From positions 5,952,646-6,016,645 of the forward strand of contig RPFO01000154.1 in the NCBI GenBank assembly GCA_009746045.1: a DNA stretch of 64,000 nucleotides. The letters run 5' to 3'. Of the stretch, positions 39,947 through 51,067 are shown piece after piece. The translations under genes and the position numbers were made by a program. This DNA comes from Mesostigma viride (Eukaryota; Streptophyta; Mesostigmatophyceae; Mesostigmatales; Mesostigmataceae). The number at the start of each line of letters is the position of its first letter. Positions within the stretch are counted from its first letter, which is position 1. Below the pieces are notes generated by a model, which saw nothing but the letters and a program-made list of their open reading frames with translations, was not told the origin of the DNA and made no database searches.

Positions 39947-41194
39947 TGTCACGGACGCGAGCTATGTCATCCGGGCGGCGCCCACTATGCACAAGACCGG
40001 TGACGTGCGCAAGGAATTTGTTTTCTACGCATTTTCGACAAAGGCTAGTGACCGGGGGGGACACTAGCACTTGCAGCATAAGAGCGGACGAAAGTGTACG
40101 TGCACGCGCGCCGGGCCAGGCACAGCTGGGCGCGCAGCACTGACTTGAGCGGACGGCAGCACAAGTGCGCAGCGTCGAGAGGATCATACGCGTGTTAGTG
40201 GACAGCTGGAGCTGAAGCTGGACTGCTGGACTTCAACAGCGCCGAGGCTATTGACAGGCCAGGTGTCTTTGTGGTGTAGAATAGCGGGTCAACGTTATGA
40301 GGACTGGACAGAAAATGGAAAAGGACAATTTGCGGTGCGGAGCCAGATCGCTGGAATGAATGCGAAATCGCTGGCAGCCCTACAAAGGGATTTCTTCTAG
40401 AAAGGAACGATTAGACGCAATGTTTGCTGGGCCACTCACACGCAAGGTGTGAGCGTGCAGATTGTCTGAAGGATATTATGCTTCGACCTTGCTGGACGTG
40501 ACTCAATGTCGGACATTCCCAGGGACAGAAATGCCGGAGCCTCTAGGAGATGAGATCGGCAACAGGGTAGCAATTTAGATTTGTCGGGATGCCTTCCTGC
40601 TTTTGTTGGCATGTGTGGTAGAAAGCCAGGACGGCAACTGGAATGCGGTTTCTATTTGCATGGTTCAGGCAGCAAGATAGTTTTGGCATTCCTGGCTGGA
40701 CTGACAAGTGTGGCGTGTGTCATGCGTGTGGCATGACGAATGGTTTGGTTCATAGTCGAAGAGGACTCTCACGCAGCGTGTAGTCTCTTCGAGTCTCTCG
40801 TTAGTGGCCTTCGTGTTTCTCCCTTTCCTTGGGAGCAAGGCCGGTAGCATGTCATGGAGCGCTGCCTAACTGCGGGCTCGTGAGCATGGAGTGCATCGAT
40901 ATTGAGACTATCAACGTGTTGTAATTGTATTAACTTTCTCAATAAATTCCGCATGTGCGGCTTCATCATCAGACTGTGCAAAGTGTGTGTTGTGAAAGCA
41001 TTGTTCTATAGCAGGGGAGGCAAAAGCACCCTCTTGCACCATCATATTGTCGCAATTAGAGTAGTTGGAGCGTCTAGCTAACGCCCCAGCAAGGATATTC
41101 AAACGCGGCACGCGACGGTACACAAGGGGATCAAGAAGGTGGTCATCAGGCACGAGGGACAGTTCCTTGTCCTCGGCTGAGAGCCCTCTTTTCA
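39947..41194 (+). repeat. 3' LTR (1,248 bp)
   Basis: It aligns end to end with the 5' LTR apart from one substitution (about 40104) and three indels that sum exactly to the 4-bp length difference. The self-primer copy is at 40781-40794. Confidence 0.93.
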
Positions 41195-41196
41195 TT

Positions 41197-41339
41197 AATC
41201 ATGGGACAGGTCCTCGCCCACCCCACAGGGCATGCAGTTAAGGCAGGCACGTCAGCTCAGCTCATTTGGGTTTTACCAAATTAAGCTGAGTGGCCAGCCG
41301 CCATGGTGGCGCCGGAGATTGTGGCACGCAGACGCGACA
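41197..41339 (+). repeat. 143-bp direct repeat, copy 2 (after 3' LTR)
   Basis: Second copy of the segment at 39802-39944. It continues rightward into about 40 bp of unassigned sequence and then the minus-strand LINE RT fragment. Confidence 0.9.
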
Positions 41340-41379
41340 AGGCGCGCCCAACTCTCGAGGACATGGGTGCGCAGATATA

Positions 41380-41830
41380 TATGGGGACAGGACGCAACCT
41401 TGCTACACCCCGTGGTGAAGGGGGAATGGTGGAGTGGTGCCTTCCGCAGTGCGCACTACTGCCTCTGAGCCCTCATACAGTCGACGAATGGCAGCAATAA
41501 ACGCTGGTGGTATGTACCCGATCCAGAGCTAGGCCGATTGCCCGCCAAAGAGCCTGCCAGAGGACCGTGTCAAAGGCCTTGATATAGTCAACAAAAATGA
41601 TGACCAGTGGCAAACTGTCAGGGCAAGGGCGACGCACCTCCTCCATCAACCGGCGCGCGACAAAGACAGCCCGATGACAGTGTTATGACCACGACGGAAA
41701 CGTACCCATCTGAGACTCACCCGAGGTACGTGGGTCCAGCGCGCGGCGCGGAGCCTGTGCAGCATCGAATGCGCATGAAGACCTTCAGCGCGGCGCTCTG
41801 GAGGCAGACACCCCGATAGTTATTTCGAGC
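41380..41830 (-). pseudogene. LINE RT fragment
   Basis: Minus-strand RT with 'YRGVCLQSAALKVFMRI', 'ARRLMEEVRRPCPDSLPLVIIFVDYIKAFDTVLWQALW' (motif A) and 'AAIRRLYEGSEAVVRT'. Motif B is broken by a stop ('GV*QGCVLSPY'). Homology ends at about 41380 just before the 143-bp repeat. It is on the same strand as the RLE-LINE remnant on the other side of the gypsy element and may be its 5' half. Confidence 0.75.
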
Positions 41831-41839
41831 AATTTGCTA

Positions 41840-42903
41840 GAAGAGTGCTTTTAATTCGCTAGTCTTATAATACTTCAAGCTGTCGATCCCCGGGACGGGC
41901 GGGAGGACCCGCCCATTTCACAGAGAGTGGGCCGGCCACCCCTCCTTATGGCATACACTATGAAGTGAGACAGCTATGCCTGGACGCATGGCAATCCAAC
42001 GCCATGGAAGGACTAGGGTAGTTGTCTGAGAGGAAAGACGCGAAGGCCGCGGGAGCCGCGTGGCTATCTCTAGGAAGACCTGCATGGAGGGAGACAGAGG
42101 GTAACAAGAGAGGTTGATAGGGATAACACACACACATACACACACTACCACACCACCAACAACAACAAAAACAAAACAACCAAAAACTAAGAAGCCGGAC
42201 AAGAGGGAACGCACTACACACATACACAAAGGGGATAAAAGATAAAGTAAGGAGTATACCTTACAAAGGGGAAAAGAAAAAAGAAAAACTTAGAAAGAAA
42301 GAAAGAAAGAAGAAAAGAATATGTAAATAGTAATAATAACAAAAACAAAAATGGAATAAAGAAAGAGGTCATTGCTGGGATGTGGCGAGGCACAGGCGAT
42401 GTTGGAGTATGGGTCGGTTCAATGTTTCAGCGCCCTGCATGGTGCCCGGCGCCGGGGGTCTCCTATCCAACAGGGTCTAAAGCCTCGTGCCCAGCTCATG
42501 CACTCAAATGAAAAAGTGTAAGGTGAAAAAGGGGTAGGCAGTGAAATAATAGTAGACAGGATGAACAAACATGTATGAATTAATTAATTAATAGACACGT
42601 GACTGCGTCACGTGAGCATAAGTCCTCAGTGGGAGGGGAACATGGGATGGAAGGGATGGTGTAAGCTATCTACTGTCCGGACATGGCCGGGTGGAAGATG
42701 ATCATGGATAGGCGATGGCTTGGGCATCGGATGGTGTCTTAGCTAGCATAGATCGGCCATGGTGGCTCTCTGCATATGGGCAAAGCATGGCTGATTTCAT
42801 TACCGATGCAGTATATAAGGCTGCCCCATGGTCTGGACCTGGCAGCCCAGTTTGAACACCGCATCCACTCCCACTCCAGCCACGAGCCACGAGGCCGTAG
42901 CCA
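41840..42903. other. Repeat debris, no gene
   Basis: Holds a minus-strand copy of repeat E (41950-42190, ending at 'tatgaagtgagaca' on the plus strand), an A-rich stretch (42230-42350) like that at 49080-49330, unassigned sequence, and a plus-strand scrap of family D at about 42830-42900. Confidence 0.5.
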
Positions 42904-43360
42904 TTAATTAATTAATTAAAATCATAGCTCCGTTGGGAGCATATGTAACACATAGCCCTGAGAAAGGGGCATCTATGGGTTTGTAATACAATCAGGGCTA
43001 CAACCTGCAGGTGGAGGATGTACAACTGTCACCTGCTCTGGGTGCACAAGGTGCACCTGCACCGCCATGATGGTTCATGCCTCCTTAACAAGCACAGGCA
43101 CCCAGGGGGGGCTTGAGGAGAGGGCCTAGAAGGCCTGCATGACATATGGGGTGGAGGGTATGTGGCTAGGCTATAGCTGGTGTACACATGGCATCTCAGC
43201 AGAGAGTAACTCCCTGCATAGGCATCGCATGGCTAAATTCTTAATGCATCATCCATGGGAGGTCCCATTGTAGGCTGGGCGCGGCTAGATACTGAAAGCA
43301 TCATCCATGGGGGCCATTATGGGCGCACATTCGCGTGGGCCACTTGCAAGGCTAAGCCTA
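42904..43360 (-). mobile_element. LINE family A 3'-UTR copy
   Basis: A (TTAA)n tail, CTCC-CAAC-GGAG hairpin (plus-strand ctccgttgggag at about 42928-42939) and the family A 3' UTR in minus orientation. It is truncated near 43360, where a plus-strand family A copy begins. Confidence 0.75.
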
Positions 43361-43439
43361 TCTAATACGTAGCCATGGCTGACGGCGGAGCTCATAACTT
43401 TCACGTTTGGGCACCGAATTCGGCTGTGCATATCACAAT

Positions 43440-45304
43440 CGCTTCGTCTTTCTAAGACGCACACACTGATATAATTTTCCGAAGCTGTTACGCAGTATAT
43501 ATGACGAGCAAACGCTCATCTACGCAACGCAGCCTGGCGGATGCGTTAAGCAATGAAGGTACGTCTGCAGCTCCGGCTGCAGCTTCGCCCTAGCTCAGGT
43601 CCGGAAGGCAGCGGTGACACTAAACGCGCACTGGTGCTAGCCCAGCCCTCCGAGCTTGCCTCGCCATCTGCATCGCCTGAGCCCAAGCGCAGTCGCCCTG
43701 CCATGCAAGCCGCACTGGGACGAGATCGCCTTTGACGTCAACGCACCTGGCTTCTGGACACGAGGCCGGGCCCGGGAGCCTTCAAGGAAGCCGTGTTTTT
43801 CGGCACGCACGCCTCGCTTGTAGCCCTGTGCTCGCACCTAATCTCCCACAACCGCGGCCGCTGGCCAAATGGCCTGCCCTGCAACCCCGCCGAAGATCTC
43901 CCGCTCATTCTCCGCTCGAATCGACCCCGGCTCCAGCGCTTCGCCCTCTGCTCCCTCCTCGGGCGTTCCGATGCCGAGATCTGGGCTCCCCCGTCCAACC
44001 GCCGCGACCGAAGCCATCGTCCGCACCGGCTCCTTAAGGAAGCTTTCGAGCAGCACGTGACCCCCCTTGCCGCAGATGTGGCGGCAATGGGAGGCACGCT
44101 GGCTACTGAGCTCCCTCACATTTCCACCACCATCACCTCCACCTCCACCCTCCTAGCCTCCACCTCCACTGCCACCTCCTCCTCCACCGCCGACCTCAAG
44201 GCCCAGCTCCTCGACATCGACCAGCGCCTAAAGGACACCGCATCGCCATCTCGAGAGTGCATGCAGAACACCGCAGGCATCACCGCCCAGGCGGTGAAGG
44301 GCATTAATTGCCGCCAAGCCAGCCCCCGCTGGCCCAACCGGCGATGCCCCTCCCACCCAGACCTGGGCGGACCTGCTCAAGCACCACGCCACCTCCACCA
44401 CCTCCACCATTACGGCACAGCTTAACGGCAACAAGCCCTCGACCTCCGCAAGGAGGCCGACCGCACCCAGCGCAGCCACAACGTCATCGTCCAGCCGGAA
44501 GGTGAGACCTCGACGACATTTAACCTCGATGACATTCTTCTCACGGCATTTAAGCGCGACATTCTTGCCCCCGTGCACATTACTGGTGAGCTGAGGATGT
44601 CGGCTGTCCGCCTCCCCCGCGCGCGCCGGGGGTAAGGCTGGCCCGGCACCCGTGCTCCTCATTGTTAAGTACATGGCGGACAAGCTGTTGAATCTTAACC
44701 CTTAGTCGCCCGCAAGAACGGCTCTCGAGGACACACTTCACGCTGGACGACGACTTGACCCTGGCCCAGCAACAACGGCGACGTGAGCTATGGCCGACCT
44801 ACCTCCAGATCCGGCAAAGCGCAGCCTGGCCAGGGGGAAACCGGTATACTGGCGGGGGGGCGCCATCCACGTCGACCACAAGCCTTGGCAGGCACCCCCA
44901 GTTTAGGGAATATGGCAGTAGTGTACTATTAATAAGGCTTACATAGCCTACCACGCGGCCCCAGCGCATGTGCGCCCATAATGGCCATGGATGATGCATT
45001 TAAGAATTTAGCCACACCCTGCCTATAATTAACATGGGACCCATGGATGATGCAGGAATGAATTAGCTCAGCCATGCCTATACAGAGAGTCACTCTCTGA
45101 TGAGAAGCCATGCCCTAGCTCTTGTATAGCCATGTTGATCTTCCCTCCCCATGACAGGCTCCCCCTTAGCTGGGCATAGCTTGATAGTTTGAACATGGGG
45201 GTGCAGGTGCCCATGGTGCACCTCGAGCAAGTGTCGTTTACATTCCCACCCTTGCAGGAAGTCGCTTAGAATGTATTTGAAGCCATATGCCCCTTCTCTG
45301 GGAT
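43440..45304 (+). pseudogene. LINE family A ORF1 pseudogene with 3' UTR
   Basis: A plus-strand copy of the ORF1 that is intact at 47384-48688. 'SPSASPEPKRSRPAM', 'FFGTHASLVALCSHLI', 'ISRSFSARIDP' and later 'DLTLAQQQRRRELWPTYLQIRQ' appear in different frames, so several indels disable it. The family A 3' UTR follows from about 44940. The copy is interrupted at 45305-45318 by insertion of a family B LINE, and its last 3' bases resume at 46458 (hairpin 'cccaacgg', then TTAATTAA tail to about 46540). Confidence 0.8.
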
Positions 45305-46457
45305 ATGTGCTACATTTACAAATTCTGGCATGGCGGAGCGGACACGGAGATTCGGCTGGCAGACATCATCTACGCAGACGACACCACCCTCTTCGCGAGG
45401 ACACTGGGCACGTGCAGACATGGCTTGACTGCCTGGCTATCGAGGCTCGGGCAGTGGGGCTTGAGGTCAGCAAGAAGACCGAGGCCCTGGCGGTTGGGCT
45501 CACCCACTCACCGCCACCCCTCTATCTCCTCGACGGCTCTCAAGTCCTGTATCGGGACCGCGTCAAGCTGCTGGGCAGCCTGCTCCCCATGCAGCTGCGA
45601 GGTCGATGTGGACCATCGCATCTCCCTCGCCTGGCACGCTTTACGCCAGTACCGGGCCCTGTGGCGCAAGCCCCTGGGCAAGATCGAGAAACAGTCCTGG
45701 CCTGTTCAAGGTCCTCGTCCTTCCTGTTCTCACGTATGGGGCCGAGACGTGGACCCTCACCGCCGACCTGGCCCGCAAGCTGGACGGCGCACTCACCAAC
45801 ATGCTGCGTTCCATTTTCAGAGTAGGATATGCTGCTCATGTCCGCAATGAGGACCTGTACCAGGGCATGCCATATATCAAGGAGACAGCCATATATCACC
45901 AGCACCATTAAGCAGCGGCGCCTGCAGCTAGTAGGGCACCTAGCTCGCACCAACCGGCAGGTAGACACCTCACGTGGCCCCCCCGCAGGACTGCGACCAG
46001 CTTGACAGCCTGGCCGGCACCTCCTGACGTGGGCCGGGCCCCCTGATGTTAGACGCCGCAAGGCCCGCACCTTCAAAGAACAGCTAGTAGAGGACATGGG
46101 GGGCCTAGGCCTCTCCGTGATTTGGAAGAAGATGATGGACAAGGCCAAGTGGGCCCAGGTCATAGAGGACAACGAGCCCCCCCCGGCTGTGGGGAAGCGC
46201 CCGCGTGTGCAAACCCGTGGGAGGCACGCCAGACAGCTCCCCTAGGGCATCGTTAGGCTGTCTAGATAGATGATGTAGTTAGAATGCTGTTAGATAGATG
46301 TCGTAGGTAGCTGATGTAGATAGATTAGACCGATAGGACTGTTTGCACCCATCCATCCATCCATCCATCGGGGTTAATGCTCCGTGACTCCCCAACGGGA
46401 GCACGAGTCTAATTAATTAATTAATTAATCAATTAATTAATTAATGTGCTACATTTA
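45305..46457 (+). mobile_element. LINE family B copy nested in a family A 3' end, with 14-bp TSD
   Basis: ATGTGCTACATTTA occurs at 45305-45318 and again at 46444-46457, flanking a 5'-truncated family B copy (45319-46443). The host sequence on both sides is the family A 3' terminus. The insert carries 'FWHGGADTEIRLADIIYADDTTLF', 'LYLLDGSQVLYRDRVKLLG' and 'VLPVLTYGAETWTLTADLARKLDGALT' in shifting frames, then the family B 3' UTR, hairpin and (TTAA)n tail. Confidence 0.85.
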
Positions 46458-46739
46458 GTCCCAACGGAGTTATGTTCCTAATTAATTAATTAATTAATTA
46501 ATAATTAATTAATTAATAATTAATTAATTAATTAATCTATGTCCTAGTTACAGGGTTGTGGGCACCGTGGCCCGAATCGCTATGAATGCCGTACGCGGTC
46601 ACATGCACGCGGAGCCCCCACAGACTTGGGGGTGGTCTCCTTCATCACTACTTGCCATCTATCCTTACTTGCCAAACATGTATACTCCTTACTTAATCTT
46701 TTAGCCCCTTCGTGTATGCACATGTGTTTGCGTTCCCTC
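46458..46739. other. LINE tail and unassigned sequence
   Basis: 46458-46540 is the family A terminal hairpin and TTAATTAA tail of the interrupted element. The rest shows no gene. Confidence 0.5.
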
Positions 46740-46960
46740 TTTTCCTTCTTAATTAATTAATTAATTAATTATCAACATCACTCCGTTGGGAGTAGATGTA
46801 GCACATAGCCCTGAGAAGGGGCATATGGCTTTTAATACATTCTAGGCTACTTCATGCAAGGGTGGGAATGTAAGCTACCCCTGCTCTAGGTGCACCAGGG
46901 CACCCGCACCCTCATGGTCTATCACGCTATGCCCGGGTAAGGGGGCATATTTTCCTTCTT
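46740..46960 (-). mobile_element. 199-bp truncated LINE family A copy with 11-bp TSD
   Basis: TTTTCCTTCTT is duplicated at 46740-46750 and 46950-46960. The insert has a (TTAA)n tail, the CTCC-CAAC-GGAG hairpin and about 160 bp of family A 3' UTR in minus orientation. Confidence 0.85.
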
Positions 46961-48737
46961 GAATTGAATTGAATTGAATTGAATTGTAACATAACTCCGT
47001 TGGGAGTATATGTAGCACACAGCCCTTGAGAGGGGGGCATATGGCCTATCATACATCCTAAGCTACTTCCTGCAAGGGTGGGGATGTAAAGGACCCTTGC
47101 TCTAGGTGCACCAGGGCACTTGCATCCCCATGATCTTCAAGCTATGCCCAGCGAAGGGGGAGCCTGTCATGGGGGGGAAGAGCAGCATAGCTATACAAAG
47201 AAGCTAGGGCATGGCGTCTCAGCAGAGAGTTACTCCCTGCATGGGCACAACATAACTAAATAAAGCTAGGCATCATCTGGGGTGTGGCTCATCATAGGCA
47301 CACATGTACATGATTAAGGAAAGCGCGTGGCTTAGCTAGGATAGTGCCTCTAGGAGGCGTACATGTACATGGCCACGGTCTATCTATTCTGCACTACTAC
47401 TGCTGTATTCCCCTAAGCTGGGGCGTCTGGAGTCGCTGGGGCCGCGGGGGGGGGGGGTCGCCTGCCAGGGCTTGTGGCCGACGTAGATGGCCGCCCCCTT
47501 CCAGTACACCGGCTGGCCCGCCTTGGTCTGCCGGAGCTGGAGGTAGGTCGGCCATAGCTCCCGTCGCCGTTGTTGCTGCGCCAGGGTCAGGTCGTCATCA
47601 AGGGTGAAGAGAGTCTTCTCGAGCCGCTTGCGGCGTCTGAGAAAAGAAATCTTGTCCGCCGGGGTCTTAAAGGTGAGAAGGAGCGGGGGCGGCCCTGCCT
47701 TACCCCGTGCGCGGGGAAGGCGGTGGGCGGCCAGCGCGATCTCACCGATAAGGCCCATGCGACCAAGGATTTCTCGCTCAAACGCACGCAAAAGCTTCTC
47801 GGAAGTCTCACCTTCCTCCATGGTGAAGTTCTTGACAATGACGTTGAGGCTGCGCTGGGCGAGCTCGGCCTCCTCGCGGAGGTCAAGCGTCTGCCGTTGG
47901 AGCTGGGCTGCGACGGCGGAGGTGGTGGAGGTGGTATGTTGCTTAAGCATGTCCGCCCAGGTGGTGATGGGAGGAGCATCGCCGGCCAGGCCAGCCGGGG
48001 CTGGCTTGGCGGCAATGTCCTTCACCGCCTGGGCGGTGAGGCCTGCCGTGTTCTGCAGAACCTCGATAGCGATGGCGTTGTCCTTAAGACGCTGGTCGAT
48101 GTCACGGAGCTGGGCGGTGATGGCGTCGGAGGTGGAGGTGGTGGCGGTGGAGGAGGCGAGGAGGGTGGAGGTGGCGGTGGAGATGGTGGAGGTGGCGGTG
48201 GAAAGGAGGGGAAGCTCGGCAGTCAGCGTGCCGCCGATGGCCGCCACATCTGCAGCAATGGGGTCCACGTGCTCCTCGAGGACCTCCTTAAGGAGTGAGC
48301 GGAGGGAGGATTCGGTTAAGGTGGTGGTGAGAGGCTTGGGGGGCCAAAGCTCCCCGATGGAGCGTCCAAGGAGGGAAAAGAGAGCGAATTGCTGGAGGAA
48401 GGGGCGGTGGAGGCTGGGAATGATGTCGAAAGAGGCGAGACGAACCCAGCGAGGGTCAAAGAGGCGACCTTGGTTGAAGAGCTGCTTGCATAGTGCAAGA
48501 AGCGAGGCGTGCGTTCCATAAAACACGCAGACCAGGATGCGTTCCGGGTTAAGCGTGTCAAGGAAGCCGGGCTGGCTGGCTTCGGCGACAAAGTCGAGCT
48601 CTGTCCAACTCGGCTCGGCAGAGCGACTGCGCTTGGGTTCAGGCGACGCTGCGGGCGAGGCGGGCTCAGCAGGGGGCTGGGCGACCACTAGAGCTTGGCT
48701 AGTGGCGCCGCTGCCTTCTGGGCCGGGTTTTCATTCT
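46961..48737 (-). mobile_element. LINE family A copy, ORF1 plus 3' UTR only
   Basis: A minus-strand element of about 1.8 kb. It has an intact ORF1 (47384-48688), a family A 3' UTR, a terminal hairpin at about 46995 and a (GAATT)n tail (46961-46985). No ORF2 lies between ORF1 and the 3' UTR, so this is a non-autonomous deletion derivative, similar in layout to the plus-strand copy at 43440. Confidence 0.75.
47384..48688 (-). CDS. LINE ORF1 protein (coiled coil + RRM-like)
   Basis: A 434-codon frame. It starts 'MVAQPPAEPASPAASPEPKRSRS' (basic, possible nuclear signal). Residues about 20-140 form a helical domain ('FYGTHASLLALCKQLFNQGRLFD'). A Thr/Ser/Ala-rich spacer and coiled coil ('DAITAQLRDIDQRLKDNAIAI') follow. 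From about residue 265 comes an L1-ORF1-like module: 'LNVIVKNF' (RRM strand), 'RLPRARGKAGPPPLLLTF', 'DKISFLRRRKRLEKTLFTLDDDLTLAQQQRRRELWP' and 'PVYWKGAAIYV'. Such proteins bind LINE RNA and act as chaperones in the ribonucleoprotein. The frame is intact while the 43440 copy is broken. Whether a GTG or ATG at 48688 is used is uncertain; the plus-strand bases at 48686-48688 read 'cac', giving GTG, so the true start may lie slightly elsewhere. Confidence 0.75.
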   Translation of the reverse strand: MVAQPPAEPASPAASPEPKRSRSAEPSWTELDFVAEASQPGFLDTLNPERILVCVFYGTHASLLALCKQLFNQGRLFDPRWVRLASFDIIPSLHRPFLQQFALFSLLGRSIGELWPPKPLTTTLTESSLRSLLKEVLEEHVDPIAADVAAIGGTLTAELPLLSTATSTISTATSTLLASSTATTSTSDAITAQLRDIDQRLKDNAIAIEVLQNTAGLTAQAVKDIAAKPAPAGLAGDAPPITTWADMLKQHTTSTTSAVAAQLQRQTLDLREEAELAQRSLNVIVKNFTMEEGETSEKLLRAFEREILGRMGLIGEIALAAHRLPRARGKAGPPPLLLTFKTPADKISFLRRRKRLEKTLFTLDDDLTLAQQQRRRELWPTYLQLRQTKAGQPVYWKGAAIYVGHKPWQATPPPRGPSDSRRPSLGEYSSSSAE

Positions 48738-48849
48738 TAGCTTGGGTTAATTAATTAATTAGACTCGTGCTCCCGTTGGGGAGTCACGGAGCATTAACCC
48801 CGATCGATGGATGGATGGATGGGTGCAAACAGTCCAGGTAGCTTGGGTT
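48738..48849 (-). mobile_element. 90-bp LINE family B tail with 11-bp TSD
   Basis: TAGCTTGGGTT is duplicated at 48738-48748 and 48839-48849. The 90-bp insert is only the family B terminus: (TTAA)n, CTCCC-CAAC-GGGAG hairpin and (CATC)n in minus orientation. Confidence 0.88.
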
Positions 48850-49080
48850 GTTTGTGTTGGTAGTGGTGGTGGTGTATGTGTGTGTGTTTTCCCTATCAAC
48901 ATTTCTTGTTACCCTCTGTCTCCCTCCATGCAGGTCTACCTAGAGATAGCCACGCGGCTCCCGCGGCCTTCCCGTCTTTCCTCTCACACAACTACCCTAG
49001 TCCTTAAAACGGCATTGTTGGATCGCCATTCATCCAGGCATAGTTGTCTCACTTCATAACAGTGAGAGTAATCAAGAGGA
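48850..49080 (+). repeat. Repeat E copy
   Basis: Inverted relative to 41950-42190, and containing the segment inserted at 12126. It ends 'ggcatagttgtctcacttcataa'. Confidence 0.65.
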
Positions 49081-51067
49081 GTTAAGGCACAAAGAGAAGT
49101 GGTAAAGGAGAGAAAAAAAGGAAAGCAAGAAAGAAGTTAAAAATTAAAAATAAAGAAGAAAGTAATAAAATAACGATAACAATGAAATGAGAAGGAGAAC
49201 AAATTATTACATATGAGAATACAAAATTGTTGAATAGGCATACATAACAGTGTCTCACTTCATAAGAATGACAAGAAGAAAAAGTCAAGTGTTAAAACAC
49301 ACAGACACACAGAAAAAAAAAAAAAAACAAGCAAACAAACAAACACTATAATTGTCGGTGTGTCTCAATGTGCATAAGTGTCTCAATGTGCAGTGCATGC
49401 ATGGCTTTTGGACAATTAATTGGTCCAGGAATTGTAGTCATGTCTCATTTAATACTTGATTGATTAATTTGCTCACGATCCTTTGTACACCCATAAGGCT
49501 CAATACAGAGAAGCGTAAACGTCACAGTGCTCCAGAGATACTGTTGCATGCATGGTACTGCGCATAAGGATTCAAATCAAAATGCTGCATAACATCCTAG
49601 TACCTGATTTGAACCTGGGAATACAACAACGAGAGCTTTTTCAATCGTGGTCTTGGCACTACTCTGTCTACTTGAACACATTATGTACACACTGCCAGCG
49701 GCCTTGGAACTGGATAGCACCAACTCAAGCCATCGCTCTTGAACCCTTGACATGAATGACGTTTGAGGCTACTATTAAGGCATGCACGCCAGCGCCCCGA
49801 ATCCTGGCCAGCAGTCAAGCTACACAACCAGTATCCGCCTGCAAAAACTTACGCCTTCCACTGGCAACTTCAGGCCAGGCACCGATTTTGAGACCAGGAT
49901 CGACGGCCTCCAAAGAAATCCCGAGTGCCCATAGGCCAAATAGACTCTTTTCTGTGGTCTTTTACATGGATCCAAACAGTGGCCAACCGTTGGATTCACT
50001 TGCTCGGATCTGGCAGAACCGCACACATGGGCAGAACTGCACCAAAATTTTTCAGCTTGCATGGAAGGGACCCTTCCCTTGCCTTATGATGCACTGAAGG
50101 TCGTACAACCGCTTCCTTGATGCTCTCAACCGGCCCCCGCAATTCGCCACGGATGGTTTGCCCCCATTGGGTTGACAATCAAGCCGATGCATCAGCACCA
50201 CTGCGCCTGAGGCCCTTTCCATGCTCGCCCTTGCATTCAAGGCTCCTCATTTCAAAACCAAGGATGTGGTCGGGCAGCCCCTCGGGTGCCATAGCTCATA
50301 ACCCCTGTCGGCCCGTGCTGTTCAAAACCCAGGTTTTCCGGATTCCAACCTGACCAAGAACATGATGGTAATCATACATGAGCATACGTGAGGTGGCCCA
50401 TGCACACCGGGCCCCCTCACCGAGTACATTGCGCCCCACGAGCGCGACATGGGTGCCCCCCCGACCTGTCCAGGCCATTACCCCCAAAACCAGCTAATCA
50501 GACGTCTCACAGTCGTCGCCCTGCATGGATCTGGAGTCACCACAGCAAATGCTCCTCGCTACAAAAGCCGTCCCGTGCGTGCCCGGTAAGACAAATAACA
50601 GATGACCTGGTGAAGCTAGAGACGGCCCCAAGGCCGTGCTAGCTTCATCTATGATTTGTTCGGAACCAGGTAGAAGACTCGCCGGCACGAAAGGTCGCCA
50701 GTCCATGGCGGGACCGTAAGCATCCCAGGCGCACATGCGGACGCAAGGTCTGGGGATTCCAGCCAAGCATAGCGCCCTTTATATTTGAATCCCCTTCTGT
50801 ACTTGAATCCAAAGAGGGGCTGCCAAGCGATGCGGGAGCCAAGCAATGCAGTAGCCAAGCCAACTGGGAACACTTGGCGCGCAATCGCAGCAACGCGGAC
50901 CCGTTGACTTGCGTCCATGGCAGGGAGCCAACACCCTTGCCATGAGGCAGCCAGCTGCTCACCCCTGGCGTCGTCCCCCACTCCACGGGCCTCAACAGGT
51001 CCCCCGACGGGCCTCAATAGGTCCCCCGACGGCTCTCGATGGTTCCTGACTCAGAGCTTGGTGAGAC
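49081..51067. other. No gene recognised; 3' flank or intron of ATG11
   Basis: A-rich low-complexity DNA to about 49330, then unique sequence with only short frames. The C-terminal exon(s) expected for ATG11 were sought on the minus strand here and not found. Confidence 0.5.

Larger units (their letters stand above)
30269..41194 (+). mobile_element. Ty3/gypsy LTR retrotransposon with DNMT and PHD finger
   Basis: LTRs at 30269-31520 and 39947-41194 begin TGTCACGG and end CTTTTCA. They differ by only one substitution and three small indels (G run 8/7, an extra G, a missing GCAT), so the insertion is young. In order the element encodes gag with a coiled coil and CCHC knuckle, aspartic protease, C5-cytosine methyltransferase, RT (Y-I-D-D), RNase H, integrase (HHCC, D-D-E) and a C-terminal PHD finger. 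PR-RT-RH-INT order defines Ty3/gypsy. Three frame breaks all have the same sense (-1) and lie at or near short G runs, so the copy may be almost functional. The left LTR is inserted in a minus-strand LINE. There is no target-site duplication, and a 143-bp segment is duplicated on both sides of the 3' LTR. Confidence 0.93.

Noticed and set aside
39802-41339. Interpreting the 143-bp repeats as a target-site duplication of a solo LTR
   Set aside because: Ty3/gypsy integrases make duplications of about 4-6 bp, and the LTR belongs to the adjacent full element; another mechanism or an assembly error is needed.
47570-48521. Plus-strand frames of 242 and 305 codons
   Set aside because: Antisense of the LINE ORF1, whose coiled coil and RRM-like motifs are on the minus strand.
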